Below are positions 10,112-18,765 of a DNA stretch of 64,000 nucleotides, one piece after another. Under the pieces are notes generated by a model, which worked only from the letters and a program-made list of their open reading frames with translations, was not told the origin of the DNA and did not search any database. Source of the DNA: Arthrobacter sp. B6 (lineage in GTDB: Bacteria; Actinomycetota; Actinomycetes; Actinomycetales; Micrococcaceae); assembly GCF_001663775.1 (NCBI RefSeq), contig NZ_KV467168.1:3152780-3216779 (forward strand). Direction: 5' to 3'. Position 1 is the first letter of the stretch; the number at the start of each line of letters is the position of its first letter. Position numbers and translations under genes: made by a program.

Positions 10112-10438
10112 TTTCTTAGGAGAATCCCAACCGCGGACGTCATCACCGGCGCCGGAACCGGAACGCCGAACCGCCTGCTGTTCAGTGGGGGCACGGCCCT
10201 CGTTGTTGCTGCTCTGCTGGCGTCGGCCCCCACCGCTCCGGCGCCGACGGTTGCGGCCAAGTCACCCGGTGCAGATTCGACGGCGGTGGCGGCGGGCAGC
10301 AACGTCTCTGCCACCTTCAGCACCGCGGTTCAGGGCGTAGGCAGCGGAACGTTCGTTCTCAAGAGTCACGCCTGCGCCGCGACCTCGCCGGCAACCAGTT
10401 GGCCACCAAGACCTGGCAGTTCACCACCGGTTCTATCT
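10112..10438 (+). pseudogene. Decayed exported Ig-like (SbsA/Big_5-type) domain remnant
   Basis: In one frame the sequence reads a hydrophobic signal-like segment (LVVAALLASAPTAPAP), then VAAKSPGADSTAVAAG and ATFSTAVQGVGSGTFVLK. This is the first half of a bacterial Ig-like Big_5 domain. The matching end, RDLAGNQLATKTWQFTTGS and a stop, is present near 10379-10438 but in another frame, and the middle of the domain is missing. An internal deletion plus frame change best explains this. No intact start codon is evident. Reading this as a relic is inference from family knowledge. Confidence 0.6.
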
Positions 10439-10478
10439 GACAACCGAGCCCTGACGGCTTTGTCGGGGGACAGCAAAA

Positions 10479-10528
10479 GGAGGCCGACGGCGGCAGTCAC
10501 CTGCCGCCGTCGGCCTCCCTTTTCTTTT
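10479..10528. terminator. Bidirectional intrinsic terminator
   Basis: An 18-bp perfect stem, 10479-10496 with 10501-10518, and a 4-nt loop. It is flanked by AAAA on the left and CTTTTCTTTT on the right, so both strands show a T-run. It serves the small gene at 10537 (-) and whatever reads through the pseudogene (+). Confidence 0.87.
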
Positions 10529-10536
10529 GCGGCCTG

Positions 10537-10752
10537 CTACGTCGTGAAGCCTGCTTCACGAATTGGCAGAACCTCGTAGCCGTCCGTCTTGGCCACCATC
10601 TGCCGGCCATGGGTACCGTTGAACTTCAGCCACATCACTGACGAGTCCGCTGCTGCGGTCTCAACTTCGCCGGTGCGGATGACGCTCCCCCCAGAGCGCA
10701 GTTCCACCCAGCTGCCAATGAGCTGATGCCAGTCCTCGGTCGCCTCGTCCAT
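10537..10752 (-). CDS. Small conserved protein, unknown (71 aa)
   Basis: A 71-residue soluble protein, MDEATEDWHQLIGSWV..., with no signal or membrane segment. The middle (SVIRTGEVETAAADSSVMWL) looks like a small beta-barrel: strands plus glycine turns. I do not recognise the family. It lies 14 bases after the small gene at 10767-10976 on the same strand and ends at a strong terminator, so the two probably form a short operon. Confidence 0.6.
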   Translation of the reverse strand: MDEATEDWHQLIGSWVELRSGGSVIRTGEVETAAADSSVMWLKFNGTHGRQMVAKTDGYEVLPIREAGFTT

Positions 10753-10766
10753 GGTTCCGGCAGTCC

Positions 10767-10976
10767 TCAGGAAACGAGTTCGCGTGTCATTCCGAATGGA
10801 ACCTGATCTGACAGGGCTGCGGTGTAGCGGCCGGGTCCAACCCGGGTAACGAGAATGCCCTGGGTGCCCGTCAGGAGGGCAACCTCCCGAAGGCGGCCGA
10901 CAGCGGCATCGAGCTCTTCGTCGAGAAGGTAGCGGCTGGCGACCTCGATATCAATGCGGTCTATGGGGGTAGACAT
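10767..10976 (-). CDS. Small conserved protein, unknown (69 aa)
   Basis: A 69-residue soluble protein: an acidic helical N-terminus (DRIDIEVASRYLLDEELDAAVGRLREVALLTG is the helical span by position 7-38), then a short beta-rich end (ILVTRVGPGRYTAALS). The ATG has an ideal AAAGGAG upstream. It leads a two-gene unit with the 71-aa gene. No function recognised. Confidence 0.6.
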   Translation of the reverse strand: MSTPIDRIDIEVASRYLLDEELDAAVGRLREVALLTGTQGILVTRVGPGRYTAALSDQVPFGMTRELVS

Positions 10977-11087
10977 GGTGCTCCTTTGTTGTGTAGGTGC
11001 TGCGGAATTGATTGTGAGCGTTAACTATGCCCCGCGGGGCTTCCGATTGGGAAGCCGGAGGGTCCTGGCAGCGGTCGGCAGCCCCGG

Positions 11088-12398
11088 TTACTCGGGCTTG
11101 GCTGCGGTAACAGGGACGGGTCGGTCCTGTGACTGCACGGGGACGGTTGCCGGCGCCTTCGGTTCGCCCGTGGCCGGAGGCGAGCTCCTAAGCTTGAACC
11201 GCTTCCCGATGGTGCTTCCGCCGCCACCGGTGCGGTTTTTGTTGAAGATGTCGAAGCCCACGGCCAGCAGGAGGACCAAACCCTTGATGAGCTGCTGGTA
11301 GTCGGTGCCGAGGCCGAGGATTGACATGCCGTTATTCAGAACGCCCATGATGAGGCCGCCGATCATGGCTCCGGCTACGGTGCCGATGCCGCCCTGAACC
11401 GCGGCACCGCCGATGAAGGCCGCGGCGATGGAATCCAGTTCGAAGCCGGTTCCGCCTGCGGGCTGTGCCGAGTTCAGTCGGGCGGTGAACACCAGGCCGG
11501 CCAGGGCAGCCAGGACGCCCATGTTGACGAAGAGCCGGAAGGTGACGGCCTTGGTTTTCACGCCGGAGAGCTCTGCTGCGTGCAGGTTGCCGCCGATGGC
11601 GTAAATGTGGCGGCCGAAGACGCTGTTGTTCATGAGCGCCGTGTACACGATCACCAGGACGGCCAGCACGATCAGCACGATGGGTGTGCCCCGGTAGCTG
11701 GCGAGGAGGAACGTGATGGTCAGCATGAGCAGGGCAATGAAGGTGGTCTTGGTGGCGAACCACGCCATGGGTTCGTTCTCGAGGTCGAACTTCTTGCGGA
11801 TACGGCGTTCCTTGAGCGCCTGGATGACCAGTGCCAGGGTGGCTCCCACCCCGAGGATGACGGTCAGCCATTCCAGTACGGATGTTCCCCCGGAGATGTC
11901 GGGGAGGAAGCCGCCGCCCAGTGCGCGCAGTTCGGACGGGAACGGGGTGATCTGCTGGTTCTTCAGGGTGATCAGGGTGAGGCCGCGGAAAATGAGCATG
12001 CCCGCCAGGGTGACGATGAACGCCGGGATGCCGACATAGGCGATCCAGTACCCTTGCCATGCCCCGACCAGGGCGCCCACCAGGAGGCAGGCAGGGATGG
12101 CCAGCCACCAGGCCCACCCCCAATGGACCATCATGACGCCGGCAACGGCGCCGATGAAGCCGGCGATCGATCCCACTGAGAGGTCGATGTGACCGGCGAT
12201 AATCACCATCACCATGCCGATGGCGAGGATCAGGATGTAGCTGTTCTGGACCACCAGGTTGGTGACGTTCTGCGGCTGCAGCAGGATTCCGTCGGTGAGC
12301 ACCTGGAACAGCAGGACGATCAGGATCAGGGCGACGAAGATGCCAACCTGGCGGAGGCGGCTTGTCAGGAAGCCGAGGGATTCTCGTAGGGCGGACAT
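11088..12398 (-). CDS. Sugar ABC transporter permease, CUT2 family (GguB-like)
   Basis: A 436-residue polytopic membrane protein of the CUT2 permease family. It shows the GHIDLSVGSIAGFIGAV segment and the characteristic NVTNLVVQNSYILILAIG start. It has roughly ten membrane segments and a basic, proline-rich cytoplasmic tail. With the ATPase and binding protein encoded upstream it imports a monosaccharide. It starts 4 bases after the ATPase stop, preceded by AAGGA. The long insert between segments is as in MmsB/GguB proteins; ChvE/Ggu homology suggests xylose, arabinose, galactose or glucose. Confidence 0.88.
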   Translation of the reverse strand: MSALRESLGFLTSRLRQVGIFVALILIVLLFQVLTDGILLQPQNVTNLVVQNSYILILAIGMVMVIIAGHIDLSVGSIAGFIGAVAGVMMVHWGWAWWLAIPACLLVGALVGAWQGYWIAYVGIPAFIVTLAGMLIFRGLTLITLKNQQITPFPSELRALGGGFLPDISGGTSVLEWLTVILGVGATLALVIQALKERRIRKKFDLENEPMAWFATKTTFIALLMLTITFLLASYRGTPIVLIVLAVLVIVYTALMNNSVFGRHIYAIGGNLHAAELSGVKTKAVTFRLFVNMGVLAALAGLVFTARLNSAQPAGGTGFELDSIAAAFIGGAAVQGGIGTVAGAMIGGLIMGVLNNGMSILGLGTDYQQLIKGLVLLLAVGFDIFNKNRTGGGGSTIGKRFKLRSSPPATGEPKAPATVPVQSQDRPVPVTAAKPE

Positions 12399-12402
12399 GG
12401 TC

Positions 12403-13932
12403 CTATTCCTTCTCTTTGGTCATGTAGTGCATGAGTTTTTCCTGGGATGCTTCGGCGATGGGCACCTCACCGGTGACGTGGCCGGCGGAAAGGGTGTAGA
12501 TCCTGTCGCAAATGCCAAGGAGTTCGGGCAGCTCCGAGGAGATGACGATGACCGCCTTTCCTTCCGCCGCAAGCTTGGCAATGATCGTGTAGATCTCGAA
12601 TTTGGCGCCGACGTCGATCCCGCGGGTGGGCTCATCGAGGATCAGCACGTCAGGGTCGGAAAACATCCATTTGCTGAGCACCACCTTCTGCTGGTTTCCG
12701 CCGGACAGTTTGCCGGTGATGGCCGCGACCGACGGTGCCTTGATGTTCATGCTCATGCGGTAGCCGTTGGCCACCACCGTTTCCCTGTTTTTGTCCACCC
12801 AGCCGCCCTTGACCAGCTTGCGAAGCGCAGCCATCGAGATGTTCCGCTGGATATCCTCAATGAGGTTCAGGCCGTAGTGCTTCCGGTCTTCGGTGGCGTA
12901 GGCGATACCGTGCCCGATCGCCTGGGACACCGTGGACGTGTTGATTTCCTTGCCGTACTTGTACACCGTGCCGGACATCGCCGTGCCGTAGGTGCGTCCG
13001 AAAACGCTCATGGCCAGCTCCGTCCGGCCGGCGCCCATCAGGCCGGCTAGACCTACCACTTCGCCCTTGCGGACGTTGAGGCTGGCGTTATGGACCACCA
13101 TGCGGGTGTGGTCCTGGGGGTGCCGGACTGACCAGTCCTCGATCCGCAGGACTTCCTCGCCGATCCGCGGGTTTCGGTCCGGGTAGAGGCTTTCCAGGTC
13201 CCGGCCCACCATGCCTCGGATGATCCGTTCCTGCGTGATCTGGCCTTCATCCAGCCGCAGCGTCTCGATGGTTTTGCCGTCGCGGATGATGGTGACGGCG
13301 TCTGCGACCTTGCGGATCTCGTTGAGTTTATGGCTGATGATGATGCTGGTGATTCCCTGGCCCTTCAGATGCAGGATCAGGTCCAGGAGATGGCCGGAGT
13401 CCTCGTCGTTGAGCGCAGCCGTGGGCTCGTCCAGGATGAGGAGCTTGACTTCCTTCGAGAGCGCCTTGGCGATTTCCACCAGCTGCTGCTTGCCCACGCT
13501 GATGTGCTGGACGGGAGTAATGGGATTTTCGCTCAGACCAACCCGGGCCAAAAGCTTTGCGGCCTCCAAGTTGGTTTTTCGCCAGTCCACCCAGCCGTTT
13601 TTTGCCTGCTCGTTTCCGAGGTAGATGTTTTCGGCGATCGAGAGGTAGGGGCTCAGGGCGAGCTCCTGGTGGATGATGACAATGCCGCGCTTCTCGCTGT
13701 CATTGATGCTGGAGAAGTTGCAGGGTTCGTTTTCGAAGAGGATGTCCCCTTCGAAGGAGCTGTGCGGGTAAACGCCGGACAGGACTTTCATCAGGGTGGA
13801 CTTGCCCGCCCCGTTCTCACCGCAAATGGCGTGGACTTCGCCGCGGTTTACGTCCAGGGTGACGTCCTGGAGGGCCTTAACGCCCGGAAAGGTTTTGGTG
13901 ATTCCTCGCATTTGAAGAATGGGTGTGTTCAT
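12403..13932 (-). CDS. Sugar ABC transporter ATP-binding protein, CUT2 (GguA/MmsA-like)
   Basis: A 509-residue tandem ATPase. The first half has Walker [10 protein letters not shown], signature VGKQQLVE and Walker B LLILDEPT. The second has a degenerate Walker A ([10 protein letters not shown]), signature LSGGNQQKV and Walker [11 protein letters not shown]. Duplicated domains with a weak second P-loop are normal for the CUT2 sugar family. The longer frame upstream of ATG 13932 is non-homologous leader. It sits between the binding-protein gene and the permease gene of the same operon. Confidence 0.9.
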   Translation of the reverse strand: MNTPILQMRGITKTFPGVKALQDVTLDVNRGEVHAICGENGAGKSTLMKVLSGVYPHSSFEGDILFENEPCNFSSINDSEKRGIVIIHQELALSPYLSIAENIYLGNEQAKNGWVDWRKTNLEAAKLLARVGLSENPITPVQHISVGKQQLVEIAKALSKEVKLLILDEPTAALNDEDSGHLLDLILHLKGQGITSIIISHKLNEIRKVADAVTIIRDGKTIETLRLDEGQITQERIIRGMVGRDLESLYPDRNPRIGEEVLRIEDWSVRHPQDHTRMVVHNASLNVRKGEVVGLAGLMGAGRTELAMSVFGRTYGTAMSGTVYKYGKEINTSTVSQAIGHGIAYATEDRKHYGLNLIEDIQRNISMAALRKLVKGGWVDKNRETVVANGYRMSMNIKAPSVAAITGKLSGGNQQKVVLSKWMFSDPDVLILDEPTRGIDVGAKFEIYTIIAKLAAEGKAVIVISSELPELLGICDRIYTLSAGHVTGEVPIAEASQEKLMHYMTKEKE

Positions 13933-13996
13933 CGTCAATTCCCACTGACTGGTTGGAAAACTGGACAGGCCTGCGGCTGCAGGGGGCCTACGGGAA

Positions 13997-14033
13997 GGGG
14001 TTGCGGCCAGGCCCTGGGGCCGGCCGCAACCCC
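13997..14033 (-). terminator. Hairpin between binding-protein and ATPase genes
   Basis: A 12-bp perfect stem, 13997-14008 with 14022-14033, lies just after the stop of the sugar-binding-protein gene on the minus strand, with no T-run. Such hairpins commonly raise the level of the binding-protein mRNA over the downstream transporter genes by partial termination or 3'-end protection. That role is inferred. Confidence 0.55.
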
Positions 14034-14043
14034 GCAAGAAGAG

Positions 14044-15168
14044 TTACTTGACGTCGGCGTCGGTGTAGTAGCCGGAGTCGATGAGTTCCTTCTTGTAGTT
14101 TTCCTTTGTGATGATCACGGACTGGAGCAGGTAGGCAGGAACCACCTTGACCTTGTTGTTGTAGGTTTTGGTGTCGTTGACCTCGGGCTCCTGGCCCTTC
14201 AGCAGGGCGTCGACCATCTTGACGGCCTGGGTACCCAGCTGGCGGGTGTCCTTGAAGATGGTGGAGTACTGCTCACCGGCGATGATGGACTTCACGGAGC
14301 CCTTCTCGGCGTCCTGGCCGGTGACGACCGGCAGGTCGCCCTTGGCATAGCCGCCGGTGCTGGTCAGTGCAGAGATGATTCCGATGGAGAGACCGTCATA
14401 AGGGGAGAGCACACCGTCAAGCTTGGTGCCGGAGCTGTAGGCAGCGGTGAGGATGTCCTCCATGCGCTTCTGGGCAACAGGGGCCTGCCAGCGCAGGATG
14501 GCCGCCTGCTCGAACTTGGTCTGGCCGCTGGGCACCTTGAGGGTTCCGTCGTCCATGTATGGCTTCAGGGTGTCCATGGCGCCGGTCCAGAAGAAGTTGG
14601 CGTTGTTGTCATCCGGGCTGCCGGCGAAAAGCTCAACATTGAACGGGCCCTTGCCTTCCACCTTCTTGCCGCTGGCATCAACCAGTCCCAGGCCTGTCAG
14701 CAGGGACGTTGCCTGCTGCACGCCCACGGTGTAGTTATCGAACGTGGTGTAGTAGTCCACGTCCTCGGTGCCGTTGATGAGTCGGTCATAGGCGATGACC
14801 TTGACGTTCGACTCCTTCGCCTTAGCGAGCACGTCGGTCAGGGTGGTGCCGTCGATGGCCGCAATGATGAGCGCCTTGGCGCCCTTGGTCAGCATGTTCT
14901 CGATCTGCGATACCTGGGTGGGGATATCGTCGTTGGCGAACTGCAGGTCAGTCTTGTAGCCCAGATCCTTCAGGGACTTTTCCACGTTTCCGCCGTCGGC
15001 GATCCAACGTTCGGATGTCTGGGTGGGCATGGAGATGCCCACCAGGGATTCGCTGGGATTCGCCGTGGCGTCGGGCGTGGTTGCTCCGCCGCGGGTGCCG
15101 CACCCTGTGGCACCCACAGTGACTGCGAGGACGACTGCTACGGCGCCCAGGAATTTCCTAATTCTCAC
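14044..15168 (-). CDS. chvE: Sugar ABC transporter substrate-binding lipoprotein (ChvE-like)
   Basis: A 374-residue periplasmic-binding-protein-like lipoprotein. The signal [16 protein letters not shown] ends at ATGC (Cys23), a near-canonical lipobox. The mature domain has the ChvE hallmarks [12 protein letters not shown] and DPxxL-type hinge segments, and the length is typical. It binds a monosaccharide outside the membrane for the GguA/GguB-like transporter. The start codon is GTG (15168) with GGAAGGAG upstream. A LacI-type operator lies in its promoter. Confidence 0.9.
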   Translation of the reverse strand: MRIRKFLGAVAVVLAVTVGATGCGTRGGATTPDATANPSESLVGISMPTQTSERWIADGGNVEKSLKDLGYKTDLQFANDDIPTQVSQIENMLTKGAKALIIAAIDGTTLTDVLAKAKESNVKVIAYDRLINGTEDVDYYTTFDNYTVGVQQATSLLTGLGLVDASGKKVEGKGPFNVELFAGSPDDNNANFFWTGAMDTLKPYMDDGTLKVPSGQTKFEQAAILRWQAPVAQKRMEDILTAAYSSGTKLDGVLSPYDGLSIGIISALTSTGGYAKGDLPVVTGQDAEKGSVKSIIAGEQYSTIFKDTRQLGTQAVKMVDALLKGQEPEVNDTKTYNNKVKVVPAYLLQSVIITKENYKKELIDSGYYTDADVK

Positions 15169-15331
15169 GATTTCTCCTTCCGCGGAGGGTTATCCGCGAA
15201 GTGGTGCTGGGGCGGCAAGCATCTGCGCTTGCCGGTAATGCGATACGGGGTTGGATGCCATGGCGGGGGCCTTGGACATCACCAAGAGCTGCCAACAGGC
15301 AGGAACGAAGGTCAGTTGTTTGCCGGAGTGC

Positions 15332-15360
15332 AGTATATTGAGTTCCTGTTAGCGCTAACA
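15332..15360 (-). promoter_or_regulatory. chvE promoter with LacI-family operator
   Basis: On the minus strand TATACT (15332-15337) is a strong -10. The 14-bp perfect palindrome TGTTAGCGCTAACA (15347-15360) covers the position of the -35. A central GCGC/CG palindrome of this kind is the usual operator of LacI-family sugar repressors, which would block the promoter until sugar is present. No LacI-family gene is in the window, so the repressor must be elsewhere. The mRNA leader would be about 155 nt. Confidence 0.75.
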
Positions 15361-15389
15361 CAGTAGGTTACTCGCGAGTTAGATGTGAG

Positions 15390-16517
15390 TCAAATCACTT
15401 TTATTCCGGCCGTTTCCACGCGGAACTCCGAACGTCCATGGCGGACTCCGTTGATCTGTAGTTCCAGGGCGTGCATCCCGGGGTGGTGGACCCGGGTTGT
15501 CATGGGCCTGAAGGCGTGGCGCTTGGCCAGCGTCCTGGTCTCACCCGCGCCAAGCGTCAGGGCCGTGAGCTTGAAGACCTTCACGGACTGGCTGCCGTTC
15601 GCCTTCTGATAGTGGACCGCATAATCCACCGCAAGCCGCGCCTCGTCAGGGCCGGTGTTGGATAAATCGAACTCGAATGCCAGGTCGTCGGGCATGACCA
15701 CCACCTGTCGGTCCAGCCGGAGCTCCGTAACAACGACCGACGCCGGTGCGAACCCCTGGAGTGCCAGCGCCCCCGGGTGACCCTTCTTGACCAGGGTCCT
15801 GAGGCCGTGCCTGACCACCCAGGCGGTGTTGGCGTCGGGCGCGGCCAGCCAGCCGGCCGCCGTCGCCACCACAACATCGGGCGCATGGCGGGCAAGGTCA
15901 TTGAGGTGGTTTGCCACCGACCTCCGCACATAGTCTGAGGGATCCCGGTAGAGGGTATTGAGGATGGGGAGGGTGGCCTCCGGAAGCTGGACCAGGGCCG
16001 GGACCCGGACGGCCCAGGGGAGGTAGGCCCGCGTGCCCTCGCTCGCCAGGCGGCGGACATGCTCATCGGGGTGTCCCGTCCACTGCGAAATGGCCCGCAG
16101 GGCTGCCTCCGGATCGTGGGCGAGCAGGCGCCGGATGGCAAACTCGCCGGTCAGCCGAGGGGTCAGTTCGGCCAGGAGCGCCAGGCAGTCGTCGAAGTCC
16201 GGGGCGGCGCCCGATTCCAGCGCCAGGGTCACGGCCGCCTCGGAGACCGGCCAGAGGATCCAGCCGGTGAACCCTGGGTTGTCGAGGGCACGGCGGAAGA
16301 TACCGGCAGCAGTGGTGTATCCGGCTCCCGGGAGCCGCCGGAGATCGTGAAGCAGGGCGCCGCAGACACGGTCTGTCCGTCCCCGCAGGCTGAGTTCGTT
16401 GAGTGTCGTCGCGGCGGCAGTGAGGTCAGGCCATTGCGAACCTGGTGCCGCGGTAGCCAGAATGTCGGCCAGCGCTTCAACGCCCTGCCTGTTGATCAGC
16501 TCGTTCATCGCACCCAT
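15390..16517 (-). CDS. DNA alkylation repair protein, AlkC-like HEAT-repeat glycosylase
   Basis: A 375-residue protein of helical HEAT-like repeats (for example RRLLAHDPEAALRAISQWTGHPDEHVRRLASEGTRAYLPW), ending in a beta-rich Ig-like domain (about 270-370, FEFDLSNTGPDEARL ... HPGMHALELQING). This layout is that of actinobacterial AlkC proteins, which excise alkylated adenines from DNA. I assign it by architecture; catalytic residues were not verified. Start may be ATG 16517 or 16508, both with weak ribosome sites. It is monocistronic. Confidence 0.75.
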   Translation of the reverse strand: MGAMNELINRQGVEALADILATAAPGSQWPDLTAAATTLNELSLRGRTDRVCGALLHDLRRLPGAGYTTAAGIFRRALDNPGFTGWILWPVSEAAVTLALESGAAPDFDDCLALLAELTPRLTGEFAIRRLLAHDPEAALRAISQWTGHPDEHVRRLASEGTRAYLPWAVRVPALVQLPEATLPILNTLYRDPSDYVRRSVANHLNDLARHAPDVVVATAAGWLAAPDANTAWVVRHGLRTLVKKGHPGALALQGFAPASVVVTELRLDRQVVVMPDDLAFEFDLSNTGPDEARLAVDYAVHYQKANGSQSVKVFKLTALTLGAGETRTLAKRHAFRPMTTRVHHPGMHALELQINGVRHGRSEFRVETAGIKVI

Positions 16518-16617
16518 TCCGTCAGGCTACCGCGAGACACGGCGCCGTGCGGACCGGGTGGAGGCCCTGCAGCCGGACCCTCCAGCCAAACGTGGGAGAA
16601 CGGGGATAATCTTCACC

Positions 16618-16655
16618 TTAGGAAAGTCTTCACGGCTTAGGAAAGTCTTCACGGC
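16618..16655 (+). repeat. Perfect 19-bp tandem duplication in the PAP2 gene leader
   Basis: TTAGGAAAGTCTTCACGGC occurs twice, head to tail, at 16618-16636 and 16637-16655. It lies just after a good -10 element (GATAAT, 16605-16610) and 20 bases before the PAP2 start, so both copies fall within the likely 5' leader. Confidence 0.8.
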
Positions 16656-16674
16656 GCAGGGACGGAATTCACAC

Positions 16675-17469
16675 ATGGCAGGACGGTCAGGGCAGGAAGA
16701 GTCCGGCAAGGCCACAAACTGGTGGCGCAGGTTCCATGACAAATTCGTCGTGGAAGAGCGCTACATGGAACCGGACGCACGTAAGAACCTCTATCGCTGG
16801 TCTGTGCTTCTGGCGGCAGCCGGTGCCATCCTTTTTGCGGCAACCCTGACGGGTGTCCTGCAAGGTGACGGGTTTGCGGCGGCGGATGACGAAGCGCGGA
16901 ACTGGCTGCTCGCCGGCCGGTCGGAGCTGTACACCGTTGTGATGATCGTCCTGGCCGTGGTCTTCGGGCCCATAGCCCTGCCGATTATCGTCCTGGTGGT
17001 CATTCTCGTGTGGGGATTCGCGGCCAAGCACGCCTGGCGCCCCATGCTCCTCGCCGGTGCCATGATCACAGGCGTGGTGATCTCGCAGGTCATCCTGCAC
17101 ATCGTTAGGAGATCCCGCCCGCCCGTGGAGCTCATGCTGTTCGGCGCTGACCACACGTTCTCGTTCCCCTCCGGCCACGTCCTGGGCGCCTGCGACTTCC
17201 TTCTTGTGGGAGCCTTCCTGGTTTTCTCGCGGCACAAGAACACAAGGGCTGCGGTACTGGGCTTTGCGGCCGCCGGCGTCGGCATTGTCCTGGCGGCTCT
17301 CAGCAGGCTGTACCTGGGGTACCACTGGCTCAGTGACGCGCTGGCATCCCTTTCCCTCTCGCTGATCATCCTGGGTGCCGTCATTGCCCTGGACACGTGG
17401 CGCACCGCCCGGATCCCCGGCGAACGGATCACTGGCGAACTCTCCAAAGCCGACGCCCCGGGCGACTAG
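16675..17469 (+). CDS. PAP2-family membrane phosphatase
   Basis: A 264-residue membrane protein with about six hydrophobic segments and the three PAP2 motifs: HIVRRSRPP, FPSGHVLG and SRLYLGYHWLSD. Such enzymes hydrolyse lipid phosphates such as undecaprenyl pyrophosphate or phosphatidic acid at the membrane surface; the substrate here is unknown. ATG 16675 follows an AGGGACGG ribosome site; the frame is open upstream to 16399 but that part is unlike the family. It is followed 2 bases later by the MmcQ/YjbR-like gene. Confidence 0.87.
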   Translation: MAGRSGQEESGKATNWWRRFHDKFVVEERYMEPDARKNLYRWSVLLAAAGAILFAATLTGVLQGDGFAAADDEARNWLLAGRSELYTVVMIVLAVVFGPIALPIIVLVVILVWGFAAKHAWRPMLLAGAMITGVVISQVILHIVRRSRPPVELMLFGADHTFSFPSGHVLGACDFLLVGAFLVFSRHKNTRAAVLGFAAAGVGIVLAALSRLYLGYHWLSDALASLSLSLIILGAVIALDTWRTARIPGERITGELSKADAPGD

Positions 17470-17471
17470 CC

Positions 17472-17780
17472 ATGGCAACGGAAGCTGATGTCCGCAGGAT
17501 GTGCCTGGCATTGCCCGGCGTTTCGGAGCGCAGCAGCTGGGGGCAGCCGGCCTGGTTCGCCAGGACGCTGATGGCTCGCATCTGGGAAGAGGGAGTACTG
17601 ACGGTCAAAACCGACGAGCGGGACGCTTTGGCCGGAACGGAACCGGATACCTTTTTCTGGACACCGCACCATGCACGTTCGCCGCAGCTGGTGCTGGTCC
17701 GGCTGGACCGGATCGGTGCCGACGAGCTCGCGGAGCTGCTGGAGGAGTCTTACCGGCTGGCAGGCGGCCGCCGGCCCTGA
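17472..17780 (+). CDS. MmcQ/YjbR-like (DUF419) protein
   Basis: A 102-residue protein of the MmcQ/YjbR family, seen from RRMCLALPGVSERSSWGQPAWF at the N-terminus and ADELAELLEESYRLA at the end. The family adopts a CyaY-like fold and has been proposed to bind DNA; its role is not established. It begins 2 bases after the PAP2 stop, so it is probably translated from the same mRNA. Confidence 0.78.
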   Translation: MATEADVRRMCLALPGVSERSSWGQPAWFARTLMARIWEEGVLTVKTDERDALAGTEPDTFFWTPHHARSPQLVLVRLDRIGADELAELLEESYRLAGGRRP

Positions 17781-17793
17781 GGCCCCGGTCCGT

Positions 17794-18114
17794 CTATGTT
17801 TCCGGGCGGGAACGCGCGCGTTTGAGGGCCAGATGCAACTTGGCGTTTGCCGCCTCCAGCTCCAGCACCTTGGCCACGCCGGCCAGGTTGAGTCCTTGTT
17901 CAAGCAGTTCCCCTATGCGCAGGAGGACGGCGATATCCGAGTCGCTGTACTGCCGTGTGCCGCCGGCTGTTCGGAGCGGCGTCAGCAGTCCCCGGGTTTC
18001 GTAGAGCCGGATGTTCTGCTGGCCGGTGCCCGCTAGCTGGGCCGCCACGGAGATAGCGTAAAGTGCCCGGCCGGCCCTGGGCTGCGGGGTGCGGCCGGCT
18101 GTCGGCTCTGTCAT
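17794..18114 (-). CDS. MerR-family regulator (HspR-like)
   Basis: A 106-residue MerR-type protein. It has the winged-helix segment YAISVAAQLAGTGQQNIRLYETRGLLTPLRTAGGTRQYSD (positions 18-57), then a helix running RIGELLEQGLNLAGVAKVLELE. It lacks a metal- or drug-binding C-terminal domain, as in the heat-shock repressor HspR. Divergence from an hsp20 gene 137 bases away makes control of that gene likely; the shared intergenic region holds a matching inverted repeat. Confidence 0.83.
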   Translation of the reverse strand: MTEPTAGRTPQPRAGRALYAISVAAQLAGTGQQNIRLYETRGLLTPLRTAGGTRQYSDSDIAVLLRIGELLEQGLNLAGVAKVLELEAANAKLHLALKRARSRPET

Positions 18115-18177
18115 GTGTGCTCCAAAAATTTGGCTGATGAATCCCTTGCCTCAGTTTCCCACGAGTGCTATAAAAAA

Positions 18178-18215
18178 TCTATATCCAACACCATAGATCA
18201 CGTGGCGGATATAGA
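18178..18215. promoter_or_regulatory. Inverted-repeat operator between MerR-type gene and hsp20
   Basis: TCTATATCC (18178-18186) and GGATATAGA (18207-18215) are exact 9-bp inverted repeats, 20 bases apart, inside the 137-bp divergent region. The region also carries an A-run. This is the best candidate for the MerR-type regulator's binding site. It does not match the CTTGAGT-N7-ACTCAAG HAIR box known for HspR. Confidence 0.6.
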
Positions 18216-18251
18216 CCAAGAACCAACAATTGCACGCTTAAGGAGTGGGAA

Positions 18252-18677
18252 ATGATGTTGATGCGTACGGACCCGTTCCGGGAGCTGGACCGGCTCACCC
18301 AGCAGGTCTTTGGAACTGCGGCCCGGCCGGCGGCCATGCCAATGGACGCCTGGCAGGAGGACGGCGAATTCGTGGTGGCGTTCGACCTTCCGGGTGTGAA
18401 CGTGGATTCCCTGGACCTGAACGTTGAACGGAACGTCCTGACGGTCCGGGCGGAGCGGCTTGACCCAACGCAGCCCAACGTGGAGCTCGTGGCCTCTGAG
18501 CGGCCCCGCGGTGTTTTCAGCCGCCAGCTGATCCTGGGTGACACCTTGGACACGGAGAAGATCAAGGCCAGCTACGATCAGGGCGTCCTGACGTTGCGGA
18601 TCCCGGTGGCTGAGCAGGCGAAGCCGCGCAAGATCGAGATTGAAACCCAAGGCCAACTGCACGAGATCGGAAGCTAG
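18252..18677 (+). CDS. Hsp20 small heat-shock protein
   Basis: A 141-residue alpha-crystallin-family chaperone: short N-terminal arm, alpha-crystallin domain from about residue 35 ([18 protein letters not shown]), and the closing [19 protein letters not shown]. It forms oligomers that hold unfolding proteins during heat stress. ATG 18252 has AGGAG 6 bases upstream. It is divergent from a MerR-type regulator and followed by a J-domain gene, a typical stress group. Confidence 0.92.
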   Translation: MMLMRTDPFRELDRLTQQVFGTAARPAAMPMDAWQEDGEFVVAFDLPGVNVDSLDLNVERNVLTVRAERLDPTQPNVELVASERPRGVFSRQLILGDTLDTEKIKASYDQGVLTLRIPVAEQAKPRKIEIETQGQLHEIGS

Positions 18678-18708
18678 TCCAACTCGGAAAGGCACGGCCA
18701 TCCGTGCT

Positions 18709-18740
18709 GGGCGCGGGCAGGGACGGCCCTGCCCGCGCCC
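18709..18740 (+). terminator. Perfect 14-bp hairpin after hsp20
   Basis: Arms 18709-18722 and 18727-18740 with the tetraloop ACGG, 31 bases after the hsp20 stop and 25 before the J-domain gene. No T-run follows, so it may protect the hsp20 mRNA end or limit read-through rather than terminate fully. Confidence 0.6.
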
Positions 18741-18765
18741 ATGCCGATCGAAAGAAGCTGCGCGC

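Noticed and set aside
11029..11055. Small hairpins (GCCCCGCGGGGC and GCTTCC/GGAAGC) after the sugar permease gene
   Set aside because: Short stems without a T-run; too weak to call a terminator.
13330..15366. Very long plus-strand open frame across the sugar ABC genes
   Set aside because: It is the antisense shadow of two well-recognised genes in high-GC DNA; no homology or ribosome site.
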